IMG/VR virus record: IMGVR_UViG_3300017613_000561
Location: 1 to 64,000 of that record
Source: a virus
DNA: 64,000 nt
Reading direction: 5' to 3' (one strand)
Shown here piece after piece: positions 49,253 to 56,916 of this stretch; the stretch's first letter is position 1; the number at the start of each line of letters is the position of its first letter. The notes under the pieces were generated by a model. The model was not told where the DNA came from. It saw nothing but the letters and a program-made list of their open reading frames with translations, and made no database searches. The position numbers and the translations under genes were made by a program.

Positions 49253-50746
49253 ATGTCCACTAAGATTTTGATTGATTCGATATACTCAGCAAGGCCCAGT
49301 CACTGCGCCTCGGCCGTTAAGATGTGGCGGTTCGTAGATTACGTACTGAATACGCAAGGTAGAACGGATGTATTTTTTTATTGGCTAATCCCAGAATGGT
49401 TGGAGGAGGAAGACCTAGCCTTCTACCCGGAACACGACAACGTAGTTTACCTTCAGTTTCCGTATCACCGGGGAGACAGGACCCGAGCGTATCTGGCATT
49501 CCCGGCAGAGTTGGATAGGCTGTTGGCCTTCAATGGGGTGGCCTGGGATTTCGATATTGTAATGACGAACCGAACAACTCAAGTACCCTTGATGAAGATG
49601 GTGATGTCCAGTCCAAGAGAGCCAACGAAGACATGGATGAAGAACGTCTTCCTGTTTGAGGAAATGCCCCTCATGGCCTTTAAGTCCACAGTAGCCATAT
49701 CGAATGTGCCGGTAACGGAGCGCATGACCATAGCGGGGCATCTAGCCGCAGACAGGACCGCTATAACGATCTCTCACGAAAGGGATGGTCTGATATCGGG
49801 GGCCAAGAGATATGTGCCTCCGTCCTCGGTCATGGAGCTGAGGGACAAGATTAAGGTAACAAGCCCGTCTTTGCTGGAAGATTTTGAGGAGAAAGATAAG
49901 AAGTACCGGTTTACCAAGGGGGAAGAGAAGTTTTGCCTAGCCTTCGTAGGTAGGGTGTCTGCTACAGATCATATCAGGGAAGTGTATGACACCATGGTTA
50001 AGCATTGGATCACGAAGGGAGATGACCGTATCAAATTGATAGTCTCCACTGTAACCCCCGTGTATAAGATTGAGCCGCCTGAAATGGTGGAGTACATAAA
50101 CTTGCCCAGAGATGAATTTTGGGAGGCGCTGAAAACAGAGATGCACTGCATTATGTACTTGGCTGAGGAGGCTGGGTTTGGCATGTCCCTAATGGAGCCC
50201 CTGATGTTTGGGGTACCAGTAGTGTTGATCAGAGCCCCGTGGTCAGAGGCTTTGGTAGGCAAGGATTACCCGCTGTTCATAGACACGGAGTCAAAGGCCT
50301 ATGGGATGGTGAAGGCTATCCATGATGACTACGAGGAGTATTACCGGCAGTTTATCCAGTGGCAACATGATGTACTGCAGCCTATGTTTCAGGAAGGTGG
50401 GCAGTATTCGCAGTCATTCTATGACTATATGTACAAGGGCCTGTTGGAGTTTGAAGAGATGTTGCCTGCCAGATATGCAGCAGAGCAGGCCAGTAAGCAG
50501 AATAACAACATAGTCCAGGCACTGCTAGACGGAGACCCTGAAGAGTTTGTTTTGTTTGATCGTATACGGGAGCTGGGTAAGAAAGGAGATCTCAAGTCCT
50601 TGCAGTCCAAGACCCGAGAGGGGGACAGGGACCGTAGGGGCCTAGTATGGTCAACGCCATGGAACGATATACGGATAGCCCTGAAGACATTCTTTGGGTA
50701 TGAGGACGCCAGTGTAACTGTTGGACATTTGAGGAAGGTAAAATGA
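49253..50746 (+). CDS. Glycosyltransferase, GT-B/GT4-like
   Basis: A 497-residue protein. The C-terminal half has GT4 features: KFCLAFVGRVSATDHIREVY (about 224-243), then the E-x7-E donor motif EAGFGMSLMEPLMFGVPVVL and a late helix. The N-terminal half is less conserved and probably binds the acceptor. It would transfer the sugar made by the preceding enzymes to a target. It has an unusual long C-terminal tail (residues about 400-497, charged, with LQSKTREGDRDRRG). It follows 48584 directly and overlaps the ParB-like gene by four bases. Confidence 0.78.
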   Translation: MSTKILIDSIYSARPSHCASAVKMWRFVDYVLNTQGRTDVFFYWLIPEWLEEEDLAFYPEHDNVVYLQFPYHRGDRTRAYLAFPAELDRLLAFNGVAWDFDIVMTNRTTQVPLMKMVMSSPREPTKTWMKNVFLFEEMPLMAFKSTVAISNVPVTERMTIAGHLAADRTAITISHERDGLISGAKRYVPPSSVMELRDKIKVTSPSLLEDFEEKDKKYRFTKGEEKFCLAFVGRVSATDHIREVYDTMVKHWITKGDDRIKLIVSTVTPVYKIEPPEMVEYINLPRDEFWEALKTEMHCIMYLAEEAGFGMSLMEPLMFGVPVVLIRAPWSEALVGKDYPLFIDTESKAYGMVKAIHDDYEEYYRQFIQWQHDVLQPMFQEGGQYSQSFYDYMYKGLLEFEEMLPARYAAEQASKQNNNIVQALLDGDPEEFVLFDRIRELGKKGDLKSLQSKTREGDRDRRGLVWSTPWNDIRIALKTFFGYEDASVTVGHLRKVK

Positions 50747-51582
50747 GCACTGCGTATGATAAGACCAAGAATCATGAACGTATCTGGTTGCCGATACACC
50801 AGTTGGAGCCTAACCCAGATAACCCGAACAAGATGAGCCCCCGGGCCTTTGACTTGTTGGTAGACAACATAGAAAGCAAGGGCATGACTGAGGACATTGA
50901 GGTGCGGCGTATTGGTAAGGACCAGTACCGCATCATTGGTGGTCATCATAGGTGGGGAGCCTGCGAGTACTTGGGCTGGAAGGAAGTACCCTGTATTGTA
51001 AATACTGACCCAGATATGACTGACGAAGTGGAGAATTTCCAGGTAGTCAGGATGAACATGATCCATGGTAAGTTGGACCCAACCAAGTTCATGGCTATGT
51101 ATCAGAAGGTGTCAGAAAAGTACTCTGATGAGATACTGGCTGAGTCCTTTGGTTTTGCTGACGAAGCGGAGTTTGCTAAGTTGATCAAGCAGACAGCCAA
51201 CACGCTTCCCCCAGAGTTGAAGTCAAAGTTTAAGGAGGCAGCTGCGGAGATAAAGACAGTAGAAGATTTAGCCACAGTGCTGAATGAATTGTTGTTCACG
51301 TATGGAAACACTGTAGCCTATGGATACATGATCTTTGATTTCAACGGTAAGGAGTCTGTGTGGGTCAGGATGAACCCCAAGGATAAGGTTGCTGCTATGA
51401 AAGTAGGAGACCTGTGTAGGGCTAACTCCAGGATGATGGACTCAGTAGTGTCTGCTCTGTTTCAGCTAACCCAGGAGGAGGGTGATTTGGGGGATTCAGT
51501 ACGAGCCCATTTGTTAGATGTAACCCACCCAGAAGAAATTGATTTGTCTGCTACATGGCCGACACAGGATCAGTTGAATTGA
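50743..51582 (+). CDS. ParB/Srx-like protein
   Basis: A 279-residue protein. The N-terminal 100 residues are a ParB/Srx-fold domain: LPIHQLEPNPDNPNKMSPRA, then YRIIGGHHRWGACEYLGW with the GGHHR motif of the nucleotide-binding site (about 65-72). ParB-like folds bind CTP or act as nucleases. The C-terminal 150 residues are helical and unrecognised. It sits between the glycosyltransferase and the terminase small subunit, a place where ParB-like genes are often found in phages. Function unproven. Confidence 0.82.
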   Translation: MSTAYDKTKNHERIWLPIHQLEPNPDNPNKMSPRAFDLLVDNIESKGMTEDIEVRRIGKDQYRIIGGHHRWGACEYLGWKEVPCIVNTDPDMTDEVENFQVVRMNMIHGKLDPTKFMAMYQKVSEKYSDEILAESFGFADEAEFAKLIKQTANTLPPELKSKFKEAAAEIKTVEDLATVLNELLFTYGNTVAYGYMIFDFNGKESVWVRMNPKDKVAAMKVGDLCRANSRMMDSVVSALFQLTQEEGDLGDSVRAHLLDVTHPEEIDLSATWPTQDQLN

Positions 51583-52280
51583 AAGTAACGAAGGCCAATA
51601 AGTATGCTCCTATACGTAGCATGGGGGCAGATAAAGTAGACCGCATGGAGGTGATGCTGGTGCAAGGTATGTCTTGCCCCAAGGTAGCTAAGAAGATTCA
51701 AGACGAATGGAAACTACTGCAGGACATAAAGACAGGCACGTTGACCAAACAGATACTACGCTATAAGAAAGAAGTGCTGGATTCTAAGCTACATAGCAAG
51801 TTATTGATCAAGACAACGGAGGACAATAAAGATACGAAGGGTACAGATGTAAAGCAGTACAAGACTGTAATCAAAACGACCACCAAGCTTGATGTGATAG
51901 ACGCACTGGAGGATTTGATACTGCTGCAGAACCATAGGGTAGCTAAGGTGTTCACCATGGAGGAGAGTTTGCCTACGTTGATGGGCACTCTACGCTATGA
52001 ATTGAAAGAGCTGCGAGACATGATAAAGCAGTTATCAGACTTAAAATTTGACTTAGGACTGGTAAAAAGACAACCTAAGAAGATTGTTGGATCTATAGAC
52101 TTGCATTCACCAGAAGTTTTAGAGGATGAAGATGTACTTTCCAAGATGCTCGCAGATAAGGGGGCCATGGATGATGCAACCACGGAAGTGTTTGCAGCCT
52201 TAGAAGCTATGGTGAAAGAAGCCGGGGAGATTGAGGATGGAGAGTTTACTGACTGCGTACCCACTGACGGGGACAGTTGA
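51555..52280 (+). CDS. Terminase small subunit candidate
   Basis: A 241-residue protein immediately upstream of the large terminase, overlapped by both neighbours. An N-terminal HTH-like helix pair (DRMEVMLVQGMSCPKVAKKI) and a central coiled coil (DVIDALEDLILLQNHRVAKV, YELKELRDMIKQLSDLKFDL) fit the usual plan: DNA-recognition domain, oligomerisation helices, acidic C-terminus that touches the large subunit. No strict family match recognised; the call is mainly positional. Confidence 0.65.
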   Translation: MADTGSVELKVTKANKYAPIRSMGADKVDRMEVMLVQGMSCPKVAKKIQDEWKLLQDIKTGTLTKQILRYKKEVLDSKLHSKLLIKTTEDNKDTKGTDVKQYKTVIKTTTKLDVIDALEDLILLQNHRVAKVFTMEESLPTLMGTLRYELKELRDMIKQLSDLKFDLGLVKRQPKKIVGSIDLHSPEVLEDEDVLSKMLADKGAMDDATTEVFAALEAMVKEAGEIEDGEFTDCVPTDGDS

Positions 52281-54183
52281 GCAGCAAAGATTTATATTTT
52301 ACGCCCGCAAATGTATAGCCCAGTTTTATGGTATGCGGGCTGAGAGGATCATAGATAAGGTCGAGGTTATCCAGGTGCTGGAGACCAAGATCAAGTTTTA
52401 TCTCAAAGTAGTAACCGACATCAAGAACAAGAGTTTCGCCTTTGCAGACTCCGAGCTTAAGAAGAAGGATATGTATGAGGTGCCCCCGGTGCCCATCCGG
52501 GATTTCCTGTTACGCCCGTTCTACCTGAACCTTGAAGGGCAGATATACCCCGAAGTAATGACTGCCATGGAAGACCTGAATGGTGGTGGGTATGTAGAGG
52601 CAGTACTGACCGGTGCTATTGGTACTGCCAAGACCACTATCGCAGTATGGACCATGGCGTATCAGTTGTACCTTCTGTCCTGCATGGAGAACCCCCAGAA
52701 GACCTTTGGACTGGAACGGGCCTCGGAGATTCTGCTGATATTCCAGTCGATAACCAAGGAGTTGGCTAAGGGGGTTGATTATGCTCGCTTCAAGGCCCTG
52801 CTGGAGAACAGCCCGTACTTCCAGAGGCACTTCGCCTACGATAAGAACATAGAGTCGGAGCTTAGATTTCCGAACCGTATCATTGTTAAGCCTGTGTCGG
52901 GATCAGACACTGCTGCCATTGGTCAGAACGTGATGGGCGGTATCATTGATGAGCTGAACTACATGGCTGTAGTGGAGAACTCCAAGGCCAGTGTGGATGG
53001 GGGGGAGTACGATCAGGCAATCGCGGTGTACAACTCCATAGCTCGTAGACGTAAGTCCAGGTTTATGCAGCAGGGGGCACTGCCAGGAATCCTGTGCCTT
53101 GTCTCGTCCAAGCGGTACCCGGGCCAGTTCACTGACCTTAAGCAGGAAGAGGCCAAGAATGATCCTACGATCTACGTGTATGACAAGCGAGTATGGGACA
53201 TTAAGCCAGATGCCTTTTCTAACGTGTGGTTCCAGGTGTTTGCAGGGGATGAGTCCAGGCACCCACGTATTATTGAAGAAGATGAGATTGTTGATGTCTC
53301 CGACAGGGATTTGATTATAGATATTCCTGAAGAGTACAGGATGGAGTTTGATCAGGATATCATCAATGCCCTGCGTGAAATCGCAGGTATGTCTACGCTG
53401 GCAAGACATCCGTTTATCATGAACACCGATTCCATTGCTGCCTGTATGACTAATGATCGTCCGATAGTGAACAAGCACTGGGTAGACTTCAGATTTGAAA
53501 AGCTGGGGATTTACCAAGGTAGGTTTGCGGATCTGAATCGTCCACGATGGGCTCATGTCGATCTGGGGCTCACAGCTGACTCGGCCGGTATATGCATAGG
53601 GTATGTCAAGGGGTTCAAGAAAGTAGACCGGGGAGACCACTACGAAGTACTGCCGGAGATAGTAGTAGATGCCTTGCTTGAAGTGAGGCCCCCTAAAGGT
53701 GGGGAGATCCAGTTCCATAAGATCAGAAGCCTGTTCTATAAGCTGATAAGTATGGGGTACCCGTTGAAGTGGGTGAGTTATGACAGCTATCAGTCTACGG
53801 ACTCCATGCAGATGCTGCGTAGTAAAGGTCTGGTGTCTGGGCATGTCTCCATGGACATCACCCGGGACCCGTATGAGATCACCAAGACAGCACTGTACGA
53901 TCACAGGTTGTCGATACCGTTTCATGCAAAGCTACGTAAAGAACTAGCCTCGCTTGAGGACGACCCCAAGACCGGAGATATAGATCACCCGCCCAACGGG
54001 TCTAAGGATGTGGCCGATGCCCTTGCAGGTGTAGTGTCGGGCCTCACAACCAGAAGAGAGATCTGGGTGCAGCACAAGATACCGACAGGGCAGATACCGA
54101 CTTGGCTGACGACACCCAAGAAGGACAATATGAAAGCAGCACACGCCAAGGATATAGGTGACGATATTTCCGAAGTGATGTAA
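52237..54183 (+). CDS. Terminase large subunit
   Basis: A 648-residue packaging motor and nuclease. The ATPase has a deviant Walker A, GAIGTAKTT (about 126-134), and a Walker B of the form GIIDELNYM. The nuclease has the RNase-H-type acids in HVDLGLTADSAGIC, SYDSYQSTDSMQ and KDVADALAGVV. It translocates DNA into the prohead and cuts concatemers. ATG 52237 follows GGGGAG; a TTG at 52231 is an alternative. A palindrome variant lies just after its TAA. Confidence 0.93.
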   Translation: MESLLTAYPLTGTVEQQRFIFYARKCIAQFYGMRAERIIDKVEVIQVLETKIKFYLKVVTDIKNKSFAFADSELKKKDMYEVPPVPIRDFLLRPFYLNLEGQIYPEVMTAMEDLNGGGYVEAVLTGAIGTAKTTIAVWTMAYQLYLLSCMENPQKTFGLERASEILLIFQSITKELAKGVDYARFKALLENSPYFQRHFAYDKNIESELRFPNRIIVKPVSGSDTAAIGQNVMGGIIDELNYMAVVENSKASVDGGEYDQAIAVYNSIARRRKSRFMQQGALPGILCLVSSKRYPGQFTDLKQEEAKNDPTIYVYDKRVWDIKPDAFSNVWFQVFAGDESRHPRIIEEDEIVDVSDRDLIIDIPEEYRMEFDQDIINALREIAGMSTLARHPFIMNTDSIAACMTNDRPIVNKHWVDFRFEKLGIYQGRFADLNRPRWAHVDLGLTADSAGICIGYVKGFKKVDRGDHYEVLPEIVVDALLEVRPPKGGEIQFHKIRSLFYKLISMGYPLKWVSYDSYQSTDSMQMLRSKGLVSGHVSMDITRDPYEITKTALYDHRLSIPFHAKLRKELASLEDDPKTGDIDHPPNGSKDVADALAGVVSGLTTRREIWVQHKIPTGQIPTWLTTPKKDNMKAAHAKDIGDDISEVM

Positions 54184-54184
54184 T

Positions 54185-54196
54185 GCACTCAAGTGC
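54185..54196 (+). promoter_or_regulatory. GCACTCAAGTGC palindrome variant
   Basis: One-base variant directly after the terminase stop and before GAGGTGGACC and ATG 54208. Confidence 0.6.
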
Positions 54197-54207
54197 AGAG
54201 GTGGACC

Positions 54208-54393
54208 ATGGGTTGGTACAGTGTAGATCTGATCATGATATGTGGTGGCATGTTGTCTGTGTACTATCTGAGAACAGCCCGTAAGGATATGTGGTACCCA
54301 GAAAGGATGCTGTATTCCTGCGGTATAGTGGTAGGCGTCATTGGGCTGATATCCTTGATAACCAGGGTGTCGATATATGTAAATAACATTTGA
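54208..54393 (+). CDS. 61-residue membrane protein
   Basis: A 61-residue protein with hydrophobic segments at residues about 6-21 (VDLIMICGGMLSVYYL) and 36-56 (LYSCGIVVGVIGLISLITRV). It follows the terminase and the palindrome. Small membrane proteins after terminase are common in phages but I know no function for this one. Its stop lies inside the following promoter motif. Confidence 0.55.
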   Translation: MGWYSVDLIMICGGMLSVYYLRTARKDMWYPERMLYSCGIVVGVIGLISLITRVSIYVNNI

Positions 54394-54418
54394 CAAACCT
54401 AGGCTATAGATATATAGT
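54389..54418 (+). promoter_or_regulatory. Promoter upstream of 54532
   Basis: TTTGACAAACC, -35 TTGACA at 54390-54395, 17-base spacer, -10 TATAGT at 54413-54418. A second promoter lies 73 bases downstream, so this one either reinforces it or makes a longer leader; no gene fits between. Confidence 0.75.
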
Positions 54419-54461
54419 TAAGAAACATTTGAAGAAGGCCTCGTAACTAAAGTAAATATAG

Positions 54462-54491
54462 TTTGACAAACGCTCCTATCTAGGGTACGAT
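54462..54491 (+). promoter_or_regulatory. Second promoter upstream of 54532
   Basis: GTTTGACAAACG (palindromic form), -35 TTGACA at 54463-54468, 17-base spacer, -10 TACGAT at 54486-54491, then the AAGCTAGGAGC leader at 54514-54524. Confidence 0.78.
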
Positions 54492-54513
54492 TAAGACAGT
54501 AATTAATCAACCC

Positions 54514-54524
54514 AAGCTAGGAGC
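54514..54524 (+). promoter_or_regulatory. AAGCTAGGAGC leader motif
   Basis: Fourth copy of the leader, followed by a T-run and ATG 54532. Confidence 0.65.
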
Positions 54525-54531
54525 GTTTTTT

Positions 54532-54759
54532 ATGGCTAGATACTATTGTTTCCGCAAGTTTGTAAGACCAGTGCACTATCCGGCTGGCACTAAGTTTCCA
54601 GTCCACAAGCCCCTCGGCCATATTGATGTAGCCAGTGGCTTGTCCCCTTCCAAGTTGAAAGCAGAGGCGGAGAAGGTCTTTGGCCCTTCTATTGTACTGG
54701 ACGATGAGGGTAATGAATGGCAGCTGACCATGGGATACACAGGTGAAGTCAATGATTAA
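54532..54759 (+). CDS. 75-residue small protein
   Basis: A 75-residue protein behind two promoters and a leader, so probably strongly made. It has an N-terminal basic, aromatic stretch (RYYCFRKFVRPVHYPAG) and a C-terminal beta hairpin (FGPSIVLDDEGNEWQLT). No known domain. It overlaps the next gene by eight bases. Confidence 0.6.
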   Translation: MARYYCFRKFVRPVHYPAGTKFPVHKPLGHIDVASGLSPSKLKAEAEKVFGPSIVLDDEGNEWQLTMGYTGEVND

Positions 54760-55000
54760 AAAGAGATTGAAGAAAGTCAAGCTGACCAAGGCCGATAGCC
54801 CCCTGGATTATGTGATAGCCAACGACATTTATGCCCAGGACCTGGATGCATTGGTGCATGATGTAGCTACAAGGGAGGCCACAAGAACGAACAATCAGGG
54901 TGTTGTGTCTCAGCTCCGGTACCTACAGGGAAAGTTGGGACCGGGAGGGTTGAAGAAAGCCCTTAAAGAGATTCATGAGGGGAACACCACGGCGGTATGA
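54752..55000 (+). CDS. 82-residue small helical protein
   Basis: An 82-residue protein from ATG 54752 (GTG 54743 possible). The N-terminus is basic (IKKRLKKVKL). Helices follow (LDYVIANDIYAQDLDALVHD, VSQLRYLQGKLGPGGLKKAL). No motif recognised. It closes the small operon before the promoter at 55013. Confidence 0.5.
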   Translation: MIKKRLKKVKLTKADSPLDYVIANDIYAQDLDALVHDVATREATRTNNQGVVSQLRYLQGKLGPGGLKKALKEIHEGNTTAV

Positions 55001-55012
55001 TTAGAAATAATA

Positions 55013-55042
55013 TTTGACAAACGCATCTAACTGTGTTACGAT
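55013..55042 (+). promoter_or_regulatory. Promoter for 55107
   Basis: TTTGACAAACG, -35 TTGACA at 55014-55019, 17-base spacer, -10 TACGAT at 55037-55042. Confidence 0.78.
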
Positions 55043-55106
55043 AAGATAATACCAAAATAATTTTTTGGTAGATCGCTCTTTAACAACACGCATGGAGGTA
55101 AATGAT

Positions 55107-55433
55107 ATGACTACGTTTGTAGCTTTAGATATGAATGGTTGGGGCAAGGCTAGTAATCATCACGCTGCTGTATCTAACTTGTTAGTATCCAATAATCATG
55201 ATTTGCAAGGGAAGATCCTTACAGTCCTGGAATTGAAAACTGAGATGAACATGGTTAGTGTAACTGGTATGGGTACAGTGAATTATCCTGAGGGGACTTT
55301 GGTGGCAACACATACATACCCTATCACTAATAAGTTAGTGCGGGGTCTGCACAAAGTAGATGAGAAGCATGGGGATTATATTATTGCTCTGGAAGATGTA
55401 GTTGAGGGTATAATTGAAAAGACAACCGGATAG
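55107..55433 (+). CDS. 108-residue small protein
   Basis: A 108-residue protein with ATGGAGG ahead of ATG 55107 (an upstream in-frame start is not needed). It is beta-rich (FVALDMNGWGKASNHHAAVS, ILTVLELKTEMNMVSVTGMG) and ends with an acidic helix. It is a single-gene unit: promoter 55013, gene, terminator 55447. Single-gene units with strong signals often encode early takeover proteins, but this one is not recognised. Confidence 0.6.
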   Translation: MTTFVALDMNGWGKASNHHAAVSNLLVSNNHDLQGKILTVLELKTEMNMVSVTGMGTVNYPEGTLVATHTYPITNKLVRGLHKVDEKHGDYIIALEDVVEGIIEKTTG

Positions 55434-55446
55434 TGTGTAGTACTTT

Positions 55447-55473
55447 GGCGGGGATCTCCCCCCGCCTTTTTTT
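55447..55473 (+). terminator. Strong intrinsic terminator
   Basis: GGCGGGG (55447-55453) pairs with CCCCGCC (55460-55466), six-base loop, seven T. The ribosome site of the next gene (GGAGGAGG) directly follows the T-run. Confidence 0.88.
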
Positions 55474-55483
55474 GGAGGAGGTT

Positions 55484-55678
55484 ATGGATTTAGCAACGAA
55501 AGTATTTTTAGTGAACCTGCTTTTGATCTTTGTGGTAGCAGGTATAGACCGGGTTGCTTTCAAAGGTACGTTGGAATATCTGCCCGGGTTCAGCCTTTTG
55601 CTGAACGGTTGGATTATGGCGACTATAGTAAGTATCCCGGTGTTGGCAGGATACCTTCTGATACAAGTATTGCCTTAG
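55484..55678 (+). CDS. 64-residue membrane protein
   Basis: A 64-residue protein with two hydrophobic segments (residues about 8-22 FLVNLLLIFVVAGI and 37-60 LLLNGWIMATIVSIPVLAG). GGAGGAGG is eight bases ahead of ATG 55484. It begins just after a terminator without a visible promoter of the family, so it may be read through from upstream. Function unknown. Confidence 0.55.
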   Translation: MDLATKVFLVNLLLIFVVAGIDRVAFKGTLEYLPGFSLLLNGWIMATIVSIPVLAGYLLIQVLP

Positions 55679-55686
55679 GAGGCAGC

Positions 55687-55845
55687 ATGATTGAGCAGAC
55701 AGTAGAAGAGGTAGCCGAAAGCATGAAGGAGGACCCTGAGGAGTGGGCCAAGTTATACCTGGAGTCTGTGGCGCTGACGAATAGGCTGTTGCAGCAGCTG
55801 GAAAGATACAGTGTGCAGGCTACCAAGGGCGTGACGATTAATTGA
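55687..55845 (+). CDS. 52-residue acidic helical protein
   Basis: A 52-residue protein from ATG 55687 (AGGAGG ahead). It is one or two amphipathic helices (VEEVAESMKEDPEEWAKLYL, LTNRLLQQLERY). It follows the membrane protein by nine bases. Unknown function. Confidence 0.5.
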   Translation: MIEQTVEEVAESMKEDPEEWAKLYLESVALTNRLLQQLERYSVQATKGVTIN

Positions 55846-55853
55846 AAATACCA

Positions 55854-55883
55854 TTTGACAAACCCCACCCATATTGGTATAGT
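55854..55883 (+). promoter_or_regulatory. Promoter for 55929
   Basis: TTTGACAAACC, -35 TTGACA at 55855-55860, 17-base spacer, -10 TATAGT at 55878-55883. The nine-base core of the leader (GCTAGGAGC) is at 55913-55921. Confidence 0.78.
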
Positions 55884-55912
55884 TAAAGGGTAGGGTAAAT
55901 CCACCCTATGTA

Positions 55913-55921
55913 GCTAGGAGC
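55913..55921 (+). promoter_or_regulatory. GCTAGGAGC leader motif (nine-base core)
   Basis: Core of the leader motif seven bases before ATG 55929; only the first two bases of the 11-base form differ. Confidence 0.6.
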
Positions 55922-55928
55922 AAAAAAT

Positions 55929-56129
55929 ATGACTAAACACACTACGGGAAATGGAGTAGCTGTTTTTGAAGCTCATTTGGAATATCTGGATGATCTCAGA
56001 GAGAGTGGTGAGATCAATATGTTTGGGGCAGTTCCATATTTGGAAGATAGGTTTAGGCTGTCCCCTGATGTAGCCAGAGATATCCTGGGATATTGGATGC
56101 AGACCTTCTCAAAGCGTCACCCGGGATAA
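55929..56129 (+). CDS. 66-residue small protein
   Basis: A 66-residue protein. It contains two helices and an HTH-like end (LEDRFRLSPDVARDILGYWM), where L-S-P-D-V-A-R lies in the recognition position. It could be a tiny DNA-binding protein. It has its own promoter and leader. A hairpin follows its stop. Confidence 0.5.
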   Translation: MTKHTTGNGVAVFEAHLEYLDDLRESGEINMFGAVPYLEDRFRLSPDVARDILGYWMQTFSKRHPG

Positions 56130-56143
56130 GGTAGGCTAAGTCA

Positions 56144-56169
56144 CCCTGGACCTTGGAGGGGGTCCGGGG
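56144..56169 (+). promoter_or_regulatory. GC-rich hairpin after 55929
   Basis: CCCTGGACC (56144-56152) pairs with GGTCCGGGG (56161-56169) around TTGGAGGG, nine base pairs with one G-U. It has no T-run. The next ribosome site (AGGAG, 56181) is 12 bases downstream. Confidence 0.55.
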
Positions 56170-56191
56170 GTAGTAAGTATAGGAGCCTCCC

Positions 56192-56365
56192 ATGTATAAG
56201 CATAGCACTAGAGTAATCTTATCAGGTCCCTTCAGCGCAGGTAGGGTGTATGCCCCTAATGGAGACAACTGGCGAGCTGTATGTTCGGACGGGAATGTAC
56301 CGGCTGACGATGCCGTTTCACTGATCGGATCTGATAAGGTTATTTGGATGGTAGAAAGCACTTAA
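56192..56365 (+). CDS. 57-residue small protein
   Basis: A 57-residue beta-rich protein from ATG 56192 with AGGAG ahead. Its pieces (TRVILSGPFSAGRVYAPNG, DDAVSLIGSDKVIWMVE) suggest a small SH3-like barrel. The TAA stop is supplied by the central TTAA of a GCACTTAAGTGC palindrome. No function recognised. Confidence 0.55.
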   Translation: MYKHSTRVILSGPFSAGRVYAPNGDNWRAVCSDGNVPADDAVSLIGSDKVIWMVEST

Positions 56366-56369
56366 GTGC
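56358..56369 (+). promoter_or_regulatory. GCACTTAAGTGC palindrome over a stop codon
   Basis: Perfect palindrome; the TAA stop of 56192 is at 56363-56365. It is followed by GGAGGG, the ribosome site of the GTG start at 56383. Confidence 0.65.
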
Positions 56370-56382
56370 GGAGGGTATTGTT

Positions 56383-56805
56383 GTGGATCAAGAGAACTCA
56401 GTAACATTGGATGTAGATGAGAATGGCGGGAAAATGAAGGTATTCATGTCAACTGAACAGTCGTTCCTTTTGCGGGACACTGTTGAGGCCCACCCAGAAA
56501 TAGTTACCAGTATGTGTTGTAAGGATGCGGTGGAGCACCTGGAAGAGCTTCTTGGCTTCCATGTAACAACCGGTAAGTTGCAGAGTGTGGTGAAATACTT
56601 GGAGTTGGAGTTCAAAACCAGTCCCCCTAAGAAGTACAAATCTGATAAGTCCATGGCCTTGGTGGTAGTTATGGCTAAGACCATACGCCAGATGTACATT
56701 GATCTGCATGGTGTGGTGCCGCCGCATCTGAACAAGATCATAGCCAGGGAATCAGTATCGAAGGTTGAAGCATCATTCAAGGAATGGATGACTTGCAACA
56801 AGTAA
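56383..56805 (+). CDS. 140-residue protein
   Basis: A 140-residue protein from GTG 56383 (GAGGG eight bases before). The N-terminus is acidic, the rest helical (LLRDTVEAHPEIVTSMCCKD, HLEELLGFHVTTGKLQSVVK, KSMALVVVMAKTIRQMYIDL). No motif recognised. A highly structured stretch follows it. Confidence 0.5.
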   Translation: MDQENSVTLDVDENGGKMKVFMSTEQSFLLRDTVEAHPEIVTSMCCKDAVEHLEELLGFHVTTGKLQSVVKYLELEFKTSPPKKYKSDKSMALVVVMAKTIRQMYIDLHGVVPPHLNKIIARESVSKVEASFKEWMTCNK

Positions 56806-56807
56806 CG

Positions 56808-56886
56808 GTAAGGTCCTGGGAGCCCCCTGAGGAACGCCCTAAGTACGCAGAAGGGTGGGCTTGCGTCCCTTCCCCCAGGACTTTAC
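56808..56886 (+). ncRNA. Possible structured RNA element
   Basis: GTAAGGTCCTGGG (56808-56820) pairs with CCCAGGACTTTAC (56874-56886): 13 base pairs with one G-U. The enclosed 53 bases can fold further (GGAACGC with GCGTCC; CCCT with AGGG). It is 79 bases long, starts three bases after the stop of 56383 and ends 30 bases before the next ATG. It is not tRNA-like in its arms. It may be a processed small RNA, a leader element or a terminator. Confidence 0.45.
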
Positions 56887-56916
56887 CCCTGGAACCACTG
56901 GTTATGAGGAAACATC

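Noticed and set aside
45148-50746. Classic hypermodified-base biosynthesis cluster
   Set aside because: No thymidylate-synthase-like hydroxymethylase, base kinase or TET-like enzyme was seen in the window, so DNA modification is kept only as a hypothesis.
52903-53925. Long open frame on the - strand opposite the large terminase
   Set aside because: It lies wholly within a gene with unmistakable terminase motifs, has no ribosome site, and its protein has no domain-like pattern; it is a shadow of codon usage.
56808-56886. tRNA or tmRNA at the structured element
   Set aside because: The 13-bp closing stem is too long for a tRNA acceptor stem and no T-arm is seen.
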